DNA of 64,000 bases from Eretmocerus hayati (GCA_029851415.1 CM056743.1:26326905-26390904); one strand, 5' to 3'; numbered from the stretch's first letter, positions 1-11,955 are shown. Notes: a model not told the origin generated them from the sequence alone. Made by a program: numbers and translations.

Positions 1-927
1 TATGTAAGTGTGTGTGTGTGTAGATCTGTGAGAGTTTGCTTATTTGGGTATTACGGTATGGGCTGTGAGATGTGAGATGGTTTAATGTACAGAGGTTAGG
101 TTATGGAGATTCTATTGTAAGGTCTTAGGGAGATGAAGCTTTGGCTTAGAGATACTAATTTTCTATTTATTAGGTGTAATGGCAATGGTGACCGAAAGTA
201 GGGAGGTTGATAAAGCTTATAGGCGTTAGAGCTTATTTCAATTGCCATTTCTCGACCGCTTGGTTTCCCTTTCGTTTTGGGTGTAGGGATCTTTTAGTTC
301 GTAAATTATGTGGAATGTACCGGGACTATACAGCTATTACATGCGTGTATGAGAAACTTGGGGATAGGAGATCGTAAGCAATTTTTAACCAATGGTAAGG
401 GAAATTTTGGAGAAGTTACTGAGAATGTCCAGCTAAGAGAAACATCATGTCCTTTTCAATTCTGATGAGTTTTTTTATGATCATCATCATTCGAAATGGA
501 GAAAAAAAACAATACGAACTCTTATACGAGCGGTTGTAATCGAATTGAAAGAAAAATTGGTGGTCAGTGGTTGCTTTTGGTCGCTTCATCGTGGTATCAT
601 TTATCAGAAGCCCTATCGTAGTACAATGCCATAGTTGTTAAAGTGCTCCCGTTGAATAATATCAAACATCCCTGTCAGGATGCCTAAAATTAAAAAAATT
701 AGAGGCTTCAAACACCTCAAGTTGATCGCCTTTACCTCAAAAATGTACACTTACCTGGTGATTCGTGCACCGATGTTATTTTTTATAACTTGGAATGATC
801 ACGGCAAATTTTGCTAAATTTTCTGGATACTTTCATTGAATGAAAAATATGCTTGTCGGAAATATTGGAATTTTTGATACATTACTTTGGTTGAAATAAG
901 GCATCAGTCTGCTATGATGTTTGGTCA
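1..927. other. Noncoding stretch, 5' end of window
   Basis: Opens with a short (GT)7 run at 8-21. No reading frame of note on either strand. The only signal is a donor-like site on the minus strand at 749-757. The rest is AT-rich sequence in which I see no gene or repeat. Confidence 0.6.
749..757 (-). other. Donor-like splice site CAG/GTAAGT
   Basis: Read on the minus strand the sequence is CACCAG followed by GTAAGTGT, a full match to the insect 5' splice-site consensus, with the junction between 755 and 754. The roughly 70 bases upstream on that strand carry stops in all frames, so if it is an exon end the exon is untranslated. It may equally be a chance match. Confidence 0.2.
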
Positions 928-950
928 ACTTACCTGAAACATAGAAAAGA
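928..950 (-). promoter_or_regulatory. Ratchet-like (recursive) splice site
   Basis: On the minus strand a pyrimidine-rich stretch (CTCTTTTCTATGTTTCAG) is followed directly by GTAAGTTG. A 3' splice site abutting a consensus 5' splice site with no exon between is the signature of recursive splicing in long insect introns. The junction lies between 934 and 933. No exon is visible nearby. Function is inference. Confidence 0.35.
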
Positions 951-2157
951 GAATTCGATTGATAACACATAAAATGACAGGATATCATCAGAGGAAATAG
1001 GTTTATTATCAAAGCAAAGGATTATCCATAGATTACGCAAGAACATATTTCATAATTTTTCAACTTCCCCATTCTTGAATTAGACTTTTTGGATGGGAAA
1101 TCGATGTCTCGTAAATGCTGAGTGAGAAATTTGGTGACCTCCATAAAAATCTTAAGTAATCTATGGATAACCTCCAAGAGTATGATATGATATTTAGTTT
1201 GCATCAGGAATTTTATCCATTAATTGAAAATTTTATGAAATGAACAGTATCCTAACACGATCAACCGATAGTATTTTCGGAACTCTCATTAATTTTGATA
1301 CCTTGCACTAAAATTCATCCCTCAGGGTGTCCATCTATTTGACTAAGGAAAATCAATGGATCTTTCAATTTATAGTCTTAGAACGGATTATATCCTTGGT
1401 CTTGGATTTTTTTGTTTATCCTTGTTTTTTAGACCGGTACATACCCTATCATTAACTGACTCAAGAGAGTATCAATCAAATCGAATGACATGTAAATTAA
1501 TTCAATGGCTTACAAAATTGAGTAATCTAATTTGGCAAGTTAGTCCACACAATGATGAAGCATCAGTATATCCGGTCGTAGTCGATGAAGGAAAATAATG
1601 AGGACGTTTTGATGTCAAATGAAATTCATGCATCGCAATTTTCATTTGGAGAATTTCTCGCACATGCATTCTAATAAACGAATACGAATATAAAAAACGC
1701 ATCAAATGAATCGATTGATCGTCGATCATCTATATTTTCATCCACTGATGAGTGAGAAAAACCCAAAGAGCCATCATATTCCAATAGGAAGAGAAATGTA
1801 TCAATGATTTGCTCTTCACCAAAGGAAATGGACCCAAACATTGAGGAATAACATTCCCCAAGTGGACAGTATTTCCCTCCAATAGACAGAATCCATATCG
1901 TTTGCAATACCCACAATGAATGAACCTCACACAAAAAGCTGCGTCCACTCACATACAAAAATCTTTTCTCCAACTACTCATAATCCCGATAACTCATCGC
2001 CCCATTCAGAATCTCTCGATTTTCTCAACAATCAAAAAGTACACAACACAGAGCTGCCAAAATCGCGACTTATCTATATCTCAAACCATACGCGCTATCG
2101 TCCGTACGTCTCGAGAGCAGCTTGCGCTGAGCTTGCGGCGACTGACTTCTCCTCTTA
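951..2157. other. Noncoding stretch
   Basis: Several overlapping frames of 60-127 codons lie on both strands between 1022 and 2299. None has a recognisable domain, and their overlap on opposite strands argues against real genes. The octamer GAGCTTGC occurs at 2129-2136. Confidence 0.5.
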
Positions 2158-2172
2158 CCCCCCCCCCCCCCC
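2158..2172. repeat. Poly-C run (C15)
   Basis: Fifteen consecutive C, then AA and CCCCC. It is one of six G/C homopolymers of 11 or more bases in this AT-rich window. A purine-rich (AAG)n tract follows at about 2219-2240. Confidence 0.9.
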
Positions 2173-2336
2173 AACCCCCAGCGACGATTGTACCAAGATG
2201 AGGAGGTTGAGAAGGAGAATAAGAAGAAGAAGAAGAAAGAACGTCTCCCGTCTACTTATATACGAAATCGTTGAGATTTATTTCGCATCGACAGCTTAGA
2301 ACTTATACTATACTGCATCGGCAACGAATGAAATAA

Positions 2337-2356
2337 ATATATATATATATATATAT
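2337..2356. repeat. (AT)n microsatellite
   Basis: About ten uninterrupted AT units. Confidence 0.9.
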
Positions 2357-4058
2357 ACAGACATAGAGTGAGATGAGAAACGCAACAATGATTTGGAGTG
2401 AGAGAGTGAGTGAGTTTACTATACATCGTAATGCTTCCGTTCAGTTTGAAGCTTTTGCGGGACGAAACGAAGGATTGGGGGAGGGATGGGGGTGCAAAAC
2501 TTTGCTAACGTTGAGGAATACGGACGAGTTGTGTGTTAGATGTATGTGTGAGTGAACAGTCGATGTGCATGGTGGTGGTGGAGGGAAAAGGGATGGGGCA
2601 TTTATAGTGAGGACTTTTGTATAGATGTACAAGTTTGCAAGTAAGAGAAGCGATAGATGAAGCGAGGTTACATTTGTATTGCGATCGAGATGTCTTTGGA
2701 AAGACGAGGAGACTTTTTGGGACAATGGCGTTGGCGCGAAATTGATTTTCTATTCGTGAACTTGCCGAAACCCTGACGTTGAATTTTTAATGGATTACAC
2801 TTGTGTATTTGGGTGAGAAGAACGAGGTTATGTTATGTCTTCATTGCGTATAATGATACAATTTTCTGGATGTAGTTTCTTGGGGAGTTCAGAACCTCAG
2901 TGAGAATCGAATGGACGTTTATTCGGTTCAGATATTAGTGCATCATGCTGCAATATTGTAATTATAATATATTGCACCAACATTGTGTATCTTCTGAAAC
3001 GTAAAATGATCTGATGTAATTCTACTTGCTGAAATCAGATTCGTTCTCAGAAGAATGTTCCATCGCTTCAGACTAAAAATTGTATTTTCTTTTTTCGTAG
3101 AAAATTTCATTCTCATCAGAGTATGGACTTTCATATGGCATTGAAAGATGAAAGAGTCTCATGGAAGGTAAAATACTAAATTTTTTCAAGTTCGATAACA
3201 TATTCACGGGAACTGTCAAAATATTTCTCATAGGCCTCTTAGACGATTTCTGGATTTATGACAGCTTCCTTTCAGGCGCAATGCGACTAGAACAAGCACT
3301 TGTTATTCTTGCAAATTTTTGAAAAATTTCTGAAAATTTTCAAAATAGTACTCAAAGTGACATTGACTTTGACCTTACCAACCCAATATTGAGTAAAACT
3401 CATGAATAACCTGCGACGACTGAAATTGGAAACAGTCGTCACTAATTGCTTTCAAAAGTCAGTTTGACGTAAGATCGCAAGATATTTCTATCAAATTTCC
3501 TGGATAGTTCAACATGTCTCTTACAATCCGTGACCAGGAAACTCGAGCTGACAGTTGGGTCTGAGTGCACTCTTGGCCCTCTTTCCTCTTTCGAGCATTT
3601 TTTCGCAAAAGCTCGGGGCAAGTACCCTCTACTCACTCCTTTTATTATATCGCACGCGAACGTCCGAAAAAGGGCGTCGTTGAAATATCTACGTACAGAG
3701 CCCTGAAATATCCTTACACTCGGCACACCACCACCGCTACTCTGCACCACCACCATACAGTGTTCAATTTTTCCGTCTGCATATATACACCAACCTCAAA
3801 CCCCTTTCGTTGCGGAATTTACACGTGCGCATTCTCGGACCTATATCTATCCCCCGGTCTTCCTGCCTGTTTCGGCTTTCTGTTTTACGACGCGGGCTTA
3901 CTCATATAGTGTTTTGAAAGCCCTCTGACCATGCTATACCCTTAAACCACCCTCCCCAAACCCCTTTTCAAAAACCATAAACGAGCGTATGCAATCCGCG
4001 TCGAAGCCACTACATAAACATTCGCGCCTGGTTTGCGATAGAATTTTGCTTGCCATTG
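2357..4058. other. Noncoding stretch
   Basis: Contains short unsupported frames (2441-2725 minus, 3442-3756 minus, 3565-3909 plus) without similarity to known proteins. No paired repeats seen. Confidence 0.5.
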
Positions 4059-4080
4059 GTGTGTGTGTGTGTGTGTGTGT
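4059..4080. repeat. (GT)11 microsatellite
   Basis: Perfect dinucleotide repeat of 22 bases. Confidence 0.95.
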
Positions 4081-4700
4081 ATTAGAGCAGATTCTATATA
4101 ACTCATGGTAATACGTTATTTGGGCGACGAATCAAAGCGTGTAGTGCTTGCCTTTGGAATCTGTTTATAGAAAATTCATTGAAGAAAAAAAAGAAGAGAG
4201 AATTGAAAAGTAAGAGAAAGTTTGTGGGGTGATTATAGATACAGGTTTTCGCGAAATTGATGGGAGAATCATTCAACGTTATTGTGGCAGTACGAATTTT
4301 CACAATCAAGCTACATTCCTGTGCGTTTTAACAAAATGCCAGAAAACACTCCAGTAATCCTTCCCCGGGTTACGTGAATATCATTTTGAATATACTAAAA
4401 TTTTTTATGCCTCCACTCAAAACTATTCAAGCCAATGGAGATTCATTGGGCACCGATGGGTGGGCAGAATTGTTCTATTCCAAACCCTGTGGGTTTCCTC
4501 GCGGGAAATGGATCCATCAAAATCCTTGTGGAACACCAACGGGGATTCCTTGCGTTAATTCGTAGATTAACCGGTGACGATTGGACTTAGAAATTTTATG
4601 TTAAGTATCAGAATTATTTTTAAATATTGAAAAAATTAGGAACAAGTAGAAGAGCAGGTGCAGCCTTGTTAAGGTCATGACTGATTGTGAGTCTACTATA
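4081..4700. other. Noncoding stretch with a GC-richer 130-bp patch
   Basis: Around 4430-4565 the sequence is less AT-rich and open on the plus strand for 63 codons (4374-4565). The translation (motifs DGWAELFYSKPCGFPRGKW and NPCGTPTGIP) matches nothing I recognise. It may be an old repeat fragment. Confidence 0.35.
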
Positions 4701-4829
4701 ATAGTATATTACTCCTGATGCGAGGCTAGGCTGTTTTGGGGCACGGGGATGGTTTTTCCCCGAGTGCAACGAGGGAAAAATATTCCCCGTGCCCTAAAAC
4801 AGGCTGCCGAGCGAAGGAAGTATGCTATT
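4701..4829. repeat. GC-rich hairpin, CCCGAG/CGAGGG family, copy 1
   Basis: Imperfect inverted repeat with arms of about 55 bases. The outer arms start ATAGTATATTACTCC and, read back from the other side, ATAGCATACTTCCTT. The inner arms pair GCTGTTTTGGGGCACGGGGA with its near-complement. The apex is CCCCGAGTGCAACGAGGG at 4758-4775. The apex pattern recurs at 8574-8593 and 22486-22504, so this is a dispersed family and not a lone hairpin. Confidence 0.8.
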
Positions 4830-5108
4830 TTTTCGCATTAGGGCGAATAAATGCCAATTTCATGTTCCCAGCCGGGAGTAAACGTGGCGCTTTAGTCGCT
4901 TTAAGCTAAAAAGTATATAAAACGACCTCGATTCATTCGGTAATGAAAATAATTGTGAATAAATCACTATTCTAGGTCAGAATTTTTTTCTTTGAAAAGA
5001 AAGTGAACCCAATTATCATGTCAGGCTACCTATCAGCATCCTCAAATAAGAATACTTAAAATTTATTGAAAGATAATGTATTAGCCAACCCACGTGATTG
5101 TTTCTGTC
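4830..5108. other. Noncoding, nothing recognised
   Basis: AT-rich sequence between the hairpin and a poly-A run. No repeat partner or coding frame found. Confidence 0.5.
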
Positions 5109-5134
5109 AAAAAAAAAAAAAAAAAAAAAAAAAA
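5109..5134. repeat. Poly-A run (A26)
   Basis: Uninterrupted A homopolymer. No retroposed sequence could be identified on its 5' side, so it is not called a retrotransposon tail. Confidence 0.9.
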
Positions 5135-5794
5135 CTTGAAAAAATGACATTCTGGCAAAAAATTTTGTTCGAAAAGCTCATATCAAAGCATAGTCAATTC
5201 TCATGACGTCCCTGAATTCCTTATCTTGATGTCAAGATCAAAGTATTTATTATTAAATGGTATGACCCCATATTAAAATCATTATTCAAATTTTCTGCGA
5301 GGAAACACAAACCAGTGCATTTTAATCAAAGAGACTTCATTCAGTAGTCAGAGACCATATCATCACTCTCAAAGTTGATGTCGGCTTCTATACGGACTGC
5401 AAGTCAAACGTCACAATAACATCCAACACGAAGGTGAACATCACCCTGAGATGACAATAGATTCGTGGATATATACAGTACAGAACGAGAGAGAACAGCA
5501 GCAAAAGCTAACCGTGTCGTATCTCCAGTAGTTTCGCGCCAGAGAGAGCCTTACACGTGTACCATCGTCCGCGACAAGTACTCCTTCGCCTCCTCGCTCG
5601 TATAAAGAGATCCTCAGACTGCTGCTGCTCTTTTCTCGACTCTGGTATTCTACAAAAGCTCTCTTGTTCGTTTCCTTTTCTTTTCTTTTTTTTTTTTTTT
5701 GCTTCTGCAGGCAACTACATTAGATGATTGTTACTCGCAGAGGTCAGAATACGACCTATCTCAATCTCCCTGTAGACTTTTTCTGTTTTTCAAT
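5135..5794. other. Noncoding stretch
   Basis: Includes a pyrimidine tract at about 5670-5700 that runs into T14. A 68-codon minus frame over it is a low-complexity artefact rich in Lys. Confidence 0.5.
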
Positions 5795-7325
5795 GTAAGG
5801 TAAGTGTACCCAACTTGCCCCCTTTAAGCCATTTTTTCAATAGCTCTGGCCCATCTCAATATTTTCCAACACGTACCTCAATTCATTTTGAAGCTTGCCT
5901 CAAGACCTTCAAAATGAGTTAAAGTACATTCAATTTGGACCAACTGGAGCCGAGCTGTTTGAACTCTCCCAAAAGGTGATTTTTGAGAGTTTACAAAAGT
6001 GTGTACCCAACTTGCGCCTATCATTTAAAATCAATGTAAATCAAGGGCATAAAATCGCTTTGATCCGTTTTGATCACCGTGCAGCTACATTTTGAGCTTT
6101 TAGCTGGCTCAAGACATCGTTTCCGACCTATTTTGACGTGATAAACACGTTCTGAGTGGTAAAAAAAGTCATACTGCACGCCTTTCCGAGATAACCATAT
6201 GGGGGTCTTCTGTTGATCATACAGTTCACATTGTCCCAGTATGTGTTCTAAATCTCGATCTGCATTACCATACTCACATTCGGATTTTTCAATGATATGA
6301 TCTCGAACCAGAGATGAAGCTAAGCTGTAGTGGTTGGCTCTAATACGATGAATAGTAACTAAAACTTCTCTAGGGAGTTGCATTTTAGTAACTAAAATTT
6401 CTCTAGGGAGTTGCAGAGTACCAAGGTTTTGAACTAGCGTTGTAATAGAATTGAACATATTCTTTAGCCTTTTTAGCACCTTCTTCAATGGTGGTAGCTT
6501 GAGTATTCGTAATTACTTGATCTTTGAAATCTCGGAACAAATCTGCGTGCATGGAATCTTAAAGGAATCTAGGGGTTGTTTCTCGGTAGCTGCTTTTGCC
6601 ACAGAGTCTACTTTTTCATTTCCATGAGTTCCAAAGTGCGAAGGGATCCATACAAAATTGATGAAGTGTATGATCATCAGAGCACCAAATCCATCAGGAG
6701 CCTCAGAGCTCTTGGTCACCAACTACCAATGTGCGTAATAGTGATTGTTTATAAACCAAAAAAACAAGTATGTCATTTGATTCATGATTTTTTGAACGAT
6801 TGCGGTCTTAGAGTTTAAGTACCATATATGAATTCGATTGTGTATCGACAATATAAACTTCCATAGAGAAATTTGAAGTCCTAAATAAAAAAAAACCACA
6901 TGGGGGCATGTTGGGTACACTGCGATGTCAGCCTTCTTGATTCTCAAATCATCTCCGTGTTTTGTACATAAAATTGCTCCAAATCAGAGTTTTGCAACTC
7001 TAAAGAGCGAATTTTGAAGGTCTTTAGACAAGGAATCGAATGCGCTAAGGTACGTCAAGATTGGTCGAATAAAAATGAAGTCCCACCAGTTTTACTGTTC
7101 CTCGGTGATTTCTTAGCCGTGCAAACACGAAGAATGGAAAAATCACTTTTAATTCTTCGGAAAACTCAGAAATGATTCGGGGTCGACGCAAACTACTCAC
7201 TTTCTTATATTTTAACATAACAAACGTGAAAAAAAAATTGCCGGGAGGCCAAGGAGTGCCCATCCCCGAGATCGGCATATGGGGGCAAGTTGGGTACAGA
7301 GGTAAGTTGGGTTCACTTACCTTAC
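5795..7325. mobile_element. Terminal-inverted-repeat element, family R, copy 1
   Basis: The left end begins GTAAGGTAAGTGTACCC (5795) and the right end is its near-complement (GTAAGGTAAGTGAACCC read back from 7325), 23 of 25 bases matching. Related ACCCAACTTG tracts recur inside at about 6001 and 6906. The outer 200-400 bases on both sides align, in reverse orientation, with the element at 24691-25634, for example GGCCCATCTCAATATTTTCC beside its right-copy counterpart. The middle (about 6020-6890) is a non-LTR retrotransposon fragment that copy 2 lacks. No clear target-site duplication. Superfamily not identified; no transposase seen. Confidence 0.75.
6021..6890 (-). pseudogene. Decayed 3' part of a non-LTR retrotransposon pol (RNase H plus zinc-knuckle tail)
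   Basis: Three frames on the minus strand follow the order expected for the end of a jockey/R1-type ORF2. First, near 6850-6800, comes a strand like the RNase H core (WYLNSKTAIVQKI), where the usual Asp of T-D-S is Asn. Next, at 6655-6590, comes WIPSHFGTHGNEKVDS, the conserved PSH and GNE..D stretch with the catalytic Asp kept. Last, at 6488-6021, comes the C-terminal tail (HYSLASSLVRDHII, then CEYG...DLEHILGQC), where the second Cys of the usual C-x2-C knuckle is Tyr. Frame changes separate the parts and a PREVLVT-like stretch is tandemly repeated. There is no reverse transcriptase, no 5' end and no poly-A tail. It is a dead fragment inside the inverted-repeat element. Confidence 0.8.
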
Positions 7326-8536
7326 TTGCTGATCTACTTTTTCCATTAAAAGTTCTTTAGTGAAAAATGAAAATAGTAAAAGAAATTAAATGATAATAGT
7401 ATCTGTACAGGAAGTGAACCACTTGCACAGAACCAAGTTATGGATCGGATTCTATGGTGGGGACACTTTTGAATGGAGTTCGGCGGAAGTACGTGACTAT
7501 TGGAATTGAGATTCTTCGAGTATTGTCGAGGAATGTGTAAAGTTTGTTCGCAAAGTGCGGTTCAAAGTTGCTGCCGATTGAATACGAATGGCTCATACGT
7601 GCATTCTGTGCCTCCATAGAAATTTTGGAAATTTTGCGAAAAAGCCTCAAATACTCAGCGATTTTTCTTCAAATCGGTGGAAAATTACGGGATAACTGGT
7701 CATGAACGAAATGTGGGTATTCAATCAATTTTCAAGAAACCCCCAGCGAAGTGAAAAGAAGTTTTGTCAACTCAATTTCAATCTCTGGGCATCAAATCAA
7801 TCATTGTCTCATTCCAGTGTCTCATCAAAATCATGACAACGTAGTACAATACAGGAGACTATGACTAATGAGTGTCAATAACTCATCACAACCATTCCTC
7901 GATCCTGTCAACTCGAAAGCTTCAACTGATTTTAGATTCAATAAACCAAGCTCCACAATTGATTGAGAACTAGAGAATTAATAAGTACCAGACATTCTCT
8001 CTTCTCTGGCTGTTTTATCTCGTTTCTTTCCAGTTTTCTAGCAGTTTCCACTCCAGCAAGACCGAGTAATACTATTGACTGTGGGCAAAAAAGTTGATGA
8101 AAATGCGGGAGGAGTAAGTCTCTCACACTACTTCATACAATTTTCCGCGAACTGGGTCCTCCAGTTGCGACTCGGTGATCAAACGAGGCTGTAAAAACTC
8201 CCTCACCCATACTCACTCGCTTGCTCTAGCCTCTTCGGGAAACTCTACTCGTTTATCGCCCTCTTGGCGCCCTATATATACATATTCTTTGAACAACTTG
8301 GGTTCACCTCGATTCGAGGATCGCTTTGACCTCGCTTTACTTGGCTTTGCCTACATTCAACAAACCAAACGAAAAGTGTCAATTTACATCAGGTGTATAA
8401 CACGTTTTCTGATCTTGCTAATTTAAGATGAAGAAAGTGAATAGAGAGTCAAGATTTACGATTTGATGAAATGGAAAATTGCGAAAAATTATTTTTCGCA
8501 ATTTTTCGATGTTTGGGTGCTTACAAAATTGCAAAA
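7326..8536. other. Noncoding stretch
   Basis: No repeat partner or coding frame of interest. A TATA-like CTATATATACATA lies at about 8270 without supporting core-promoter elements. The last part is AT-rich with a small palindrome around 8480-8510 (GCGAAAAATTATTTTTCGC). Confidence 0.45.
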
Positions 8537-8634
8537 GATAATGAGGTTCCCCGCTTCCAAGTGATTATTTCGACCCTCGCCTGCGGCTCGGGGCGAAAAC
8601 CAATCGCTCGGAAGCGAGCTACAACCTCATAATC
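8537..8634. repeat. GC-rich hairpin, CCCGAG/CGAGGG family, copy 2
   Basis: The arms pair GATAATGAGGTT...CGCTTCC on the left with ...GGAAGCG...AACCTCATAATC on the right. The apex is CCCTCGCCTGCGGCTCGGGG at 8574-8593. The same 19-base apex, CCCTCGCCTGCGGCTCGGG, occurs in copy 3 at 22486. Confidence 0.8.
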
Positions 8635-8677
8635 TCGGTGCGATATCTACTTTTACACCGTGTATCGAACTGTGTTT

Positions 8678-8732
8678 TTTGACAAACTGTGCGAAAAAGT
8701 GGAAAATCAGCGCGGAGAAGATACTTCTCCGC
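8678..8732. repeat. Companion segment of the GC-rich hairpin, shared with 22.4 kb
   Basis: GACAAACTGTGCG followed by an A-rich AAAGTG stretch (8681-8701) also occurs in reverse orientation beside the third hairpin (22381-22415). A small stem follows (GCGGAGAAG/CTTCTCCGC, loop ATA, 8712-8732). The shared neighbour suggests that hairpin and companion belong to one repeat unit. Confidence 0.55.
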
Positions 8733-11700
8733 ACAGCGTGTCGAAAACTTTGTTTTTTTGTTTTCATGATTCCCAAAACAAAGATAAAAAATAAAAATGG
8801 ATACTCGTAACAATCAATTCCATTTAAGAAAACGAAAAAACAATAGTAATACACTATTCACTCGGAAGTACGAGCAACGGCTACAAATTGAAGACACGAG
8901 ACCCATTAATTTACAGCCCACTCGAAAATACAAGAGCCATCGCGAGACACACGCTATACACATTTATACCTTCGACACGAACAGGTCATACCGTATATAT
9001 ACGACTACTCACTGCAAGAGAGCAAATAAAACAAACGGCTGAGTTTTCCCGTTGATAAATTTCAAAGTGAGCCAATTCACTCTGATGGCTCTGAATGGAT
9101 TGCGTTCGACAATTTTTCTCTTTCTCTTTTTCGCCAATATAGTATGCATGTACATGGCTCTCAGGCAATTAGAAAAATAGCCCCACGGAGTATACAACAT
9201 GAATGAGTTTTGATTATTTTTTTCTTCCTTTTTCATTCATCTCATACGTATGTACATGCACACACAAGAAACTCGATTCGACCCCTGAGAATAGCCAAAG
9301 CTGTCCTGAATTCATTCATCATTCCAAGTTTTTTTTTTTCCAACTCTGAATCTATACAAATCGAGCATGAAAGTTCGAGTTTTTTTCAATTTTTTTTTAC
9401 TCGTTGTTCGAGTGTATTGAATGAAAGTGAGGTTATATGTACACTTTGAGTGATGGGACGAGTTGAGGAAAATGAATTTCAAGCTCGTAATACTGTGAAT
9501 AGTCATAGGAAGGATGTGTATAGTGGCATAAGAAGCTCCTTTTCGAGGAAACTTCGTACATGAAAATGAATCGTAAATTTATGGTCCAAACTTTGGATAT
9601 TCTCGGGCTCCGTAATTGTCCAAGATGTATTACTCCTATATACTGTACAGAAGCCTGCTTCTTCTATTGCTGAAGCTTGGAAAGCTCTGAAAATATATTC
9701 TATGCCACTAGAGGCGAAAGTAGCAATTCGTGACTGCTACCGCAGCATTTGGTTGTTGCTGATGTGCGGCTTTTCTATATGGGAGTTGATGCGGTAAGTA
9801 TATAGTTGAAATACTAGTTCGACTCACTCGCGAAAATGTTGGATACCGTGATTCATGTGCATGACTCAGTGAATGAGTTTCATGTAAATTAGGTTTCAAG
9901 AATGGAATTGAGACATCCGAGTTCTATCATCTGAGAAGTTTTAAAGAAATTCAAGCTTTTCTGTAAGGTTAGGTAAGGGTACATTGTGATAGAACTTGCA
10001 AATTCTTTCGTAATATTGTAGAAATATTGGCTCGGAACGATGAACATTAAGAGCATATTTATATTTCAATCTGATGGCACATTCTTCTTGATTTTGTAGA
10101 TACACTCGTCATGAATTCTGCGTGAATTTTTCAGAAAATGTTTGTTTTCGAACCATGCTGTTGGAAAACCTGGAATTAGATTTGGACTCGAATGAGAGGG
10201 ACGTGTGCAAATTTTGGACCATTTGTACACCCAACATGGTTTGATCTTAACTGGGGGGTGATGAATGTTGACCAACTTCTCCAAATTTGTGCTGAATTGA
10301 TGTGCGACTAGTGTGGGTGGTGTAATGAATCTTGTCGAATCTCGATGAGTACCACTGTGAAAATTACGACACCATGGATGAAAAATATGTTTAAAATACA
10401 TTTCATTTCATTGACACAAAAGTCAAGACTGATGAAATTTATGGATAAAATGTCGATAGTCACTTCGAGATTCCAGTAGCGTGGAGTGTACAGCTCTATA
10501 AAATTTTTCAGAATTATGTAAATGTGTGTCTTACCATTGTGCTGTAATATCCCATCTAACCAAAACATACTCTTGCCAGAAAATGAATCGATCTTAGAGC
10601 AATTTTTTTTAAAGCGCAGCTTTCACTGGCGCATGAATTCCATCAGGAGCTATGCCATAATTTAGGAAGTTTGTTTCCAATTGATGGAACATTTATGAGC
10701 TCTCCTGAATGTCCAAAGCAACACGAAAAAATATAAAATGAAATGGGGAAAGGAATCAAGAAATTCCGAAGTACCAGGAAAAGTTTGCGATGCAACAATC
10801 ATAAAAAATTTGATTGTTGAATTTTTAATTTTTTTGATTGAATTGTATTTGTGCTCGTGATGATTCCAATTTAGAATCAAACATGTTAGTTGTGTGGATT
10901 GGGCGAGCAATGAATTTTTGATTGAATTGAATTCGATCATTATAATGCATCTGATGAGTTCCATCAAATTTACATGAAAATTCGCAGAGCATTTTTTTGA
11001 AAGAAAAACACAGATGAAAAAATTCTTCTCCTGATTCTTGAATTTTATAACCATGAAGAGGTAGATCTTCAGAATCAAATCACACCTCGTTGGGCACATC
11101 TCTGCCATAATCTATAATATAATTCATCAAGTTCTTCATCTGATCCAGTTCCTGAATCTTGAAGGAAATTTTTCTATTCCAAAATTAGACTTCAAGGAAT
11201 GTACTTCAAAATCCAATATACCGATTTCCACATAAATTGAATGAAAAGAAGCTCTCAAATATCATGCTCAAATTTTCCCAACTATCACGGCGCAAACGTT
11301 TATTATCCAAAAAACTATCTGAACCTTTCCAAGTAACATTCAGAAATGAAATACATAGGCAAAAAAGGTGACGAGCCGTGAAAAATTCTCTACTGTGCAA
11401 AAAATTTCCTTAAAAAAAAATTGCCTCTCGTTGTCAGAGCTCGTGAGCAACCTCACATCAGGCAGTCTATTATATACACACACCAACCCATGTAGTATAT
11501 GAGCTTGGACTCGGTGACGCCTAAAATTAAGCGTACAAGTACGTGAAAAAGTAAACCAAGTGATATATTTGCGGTGAATTGAAACAATATTTCTAGATTG
11601 TACTACAGAGCCAGGCAAACCTCGAGAGCAATTCCTCGTATACTCTTGCACGCGTAATTTATTTCATGCGTAATAGTCCAAAGCAGCCCCAGAGAAAACC

Positions 11701-11920
11701 GGACACACATACACATACATACACATTAATATACGTGTAAAAGAGGAATAGGGTTGGAAATTTCACGCGTGTCACGCTTGGGCAGCGTTTGTGAAAAATT
11801 TGGACGGGTGAAAAAAAAAACGCGAGCCGCAATATATACCACAAATGCATGCTTCAAGTGGAGGAAGTGTGTCCGACGTATAAAGAGTCAAATATACGCA
11901 TTTTATCACATAGACTGAGT
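8733..11920. other. Noncoding stretch
   Basis: About 3 kb with only short unsupported frames, the longest being 148 codons on the minus strand at 10662-11108 with no recognisable domain. No inverted or direct repeats found by eye. Confidence 0.45.

Positions 11921-11948
<28 letters not shown>
11921..11948. repeat. (CA)n microsatellite
   Basis: Fourteen perfect CA units, then interrupted CA-rich sequence to about 11963. Confidence 0.95.

Positions 11949-11955
<7 letters not shown>

Noticed and set aside
96..108. Insect telomeric repeat (TTAGG)n
   Set aside because: Only isolated one- or two-unit matches (for example AGGTTAGGTTA); no array anywhere in the window.
5109..5134. Poly-A tail of a retrotransposon
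   Set aside because: No retrotransposon sequence or target duplication beside it; poly-A and poly-T runs are frequent by slippage.
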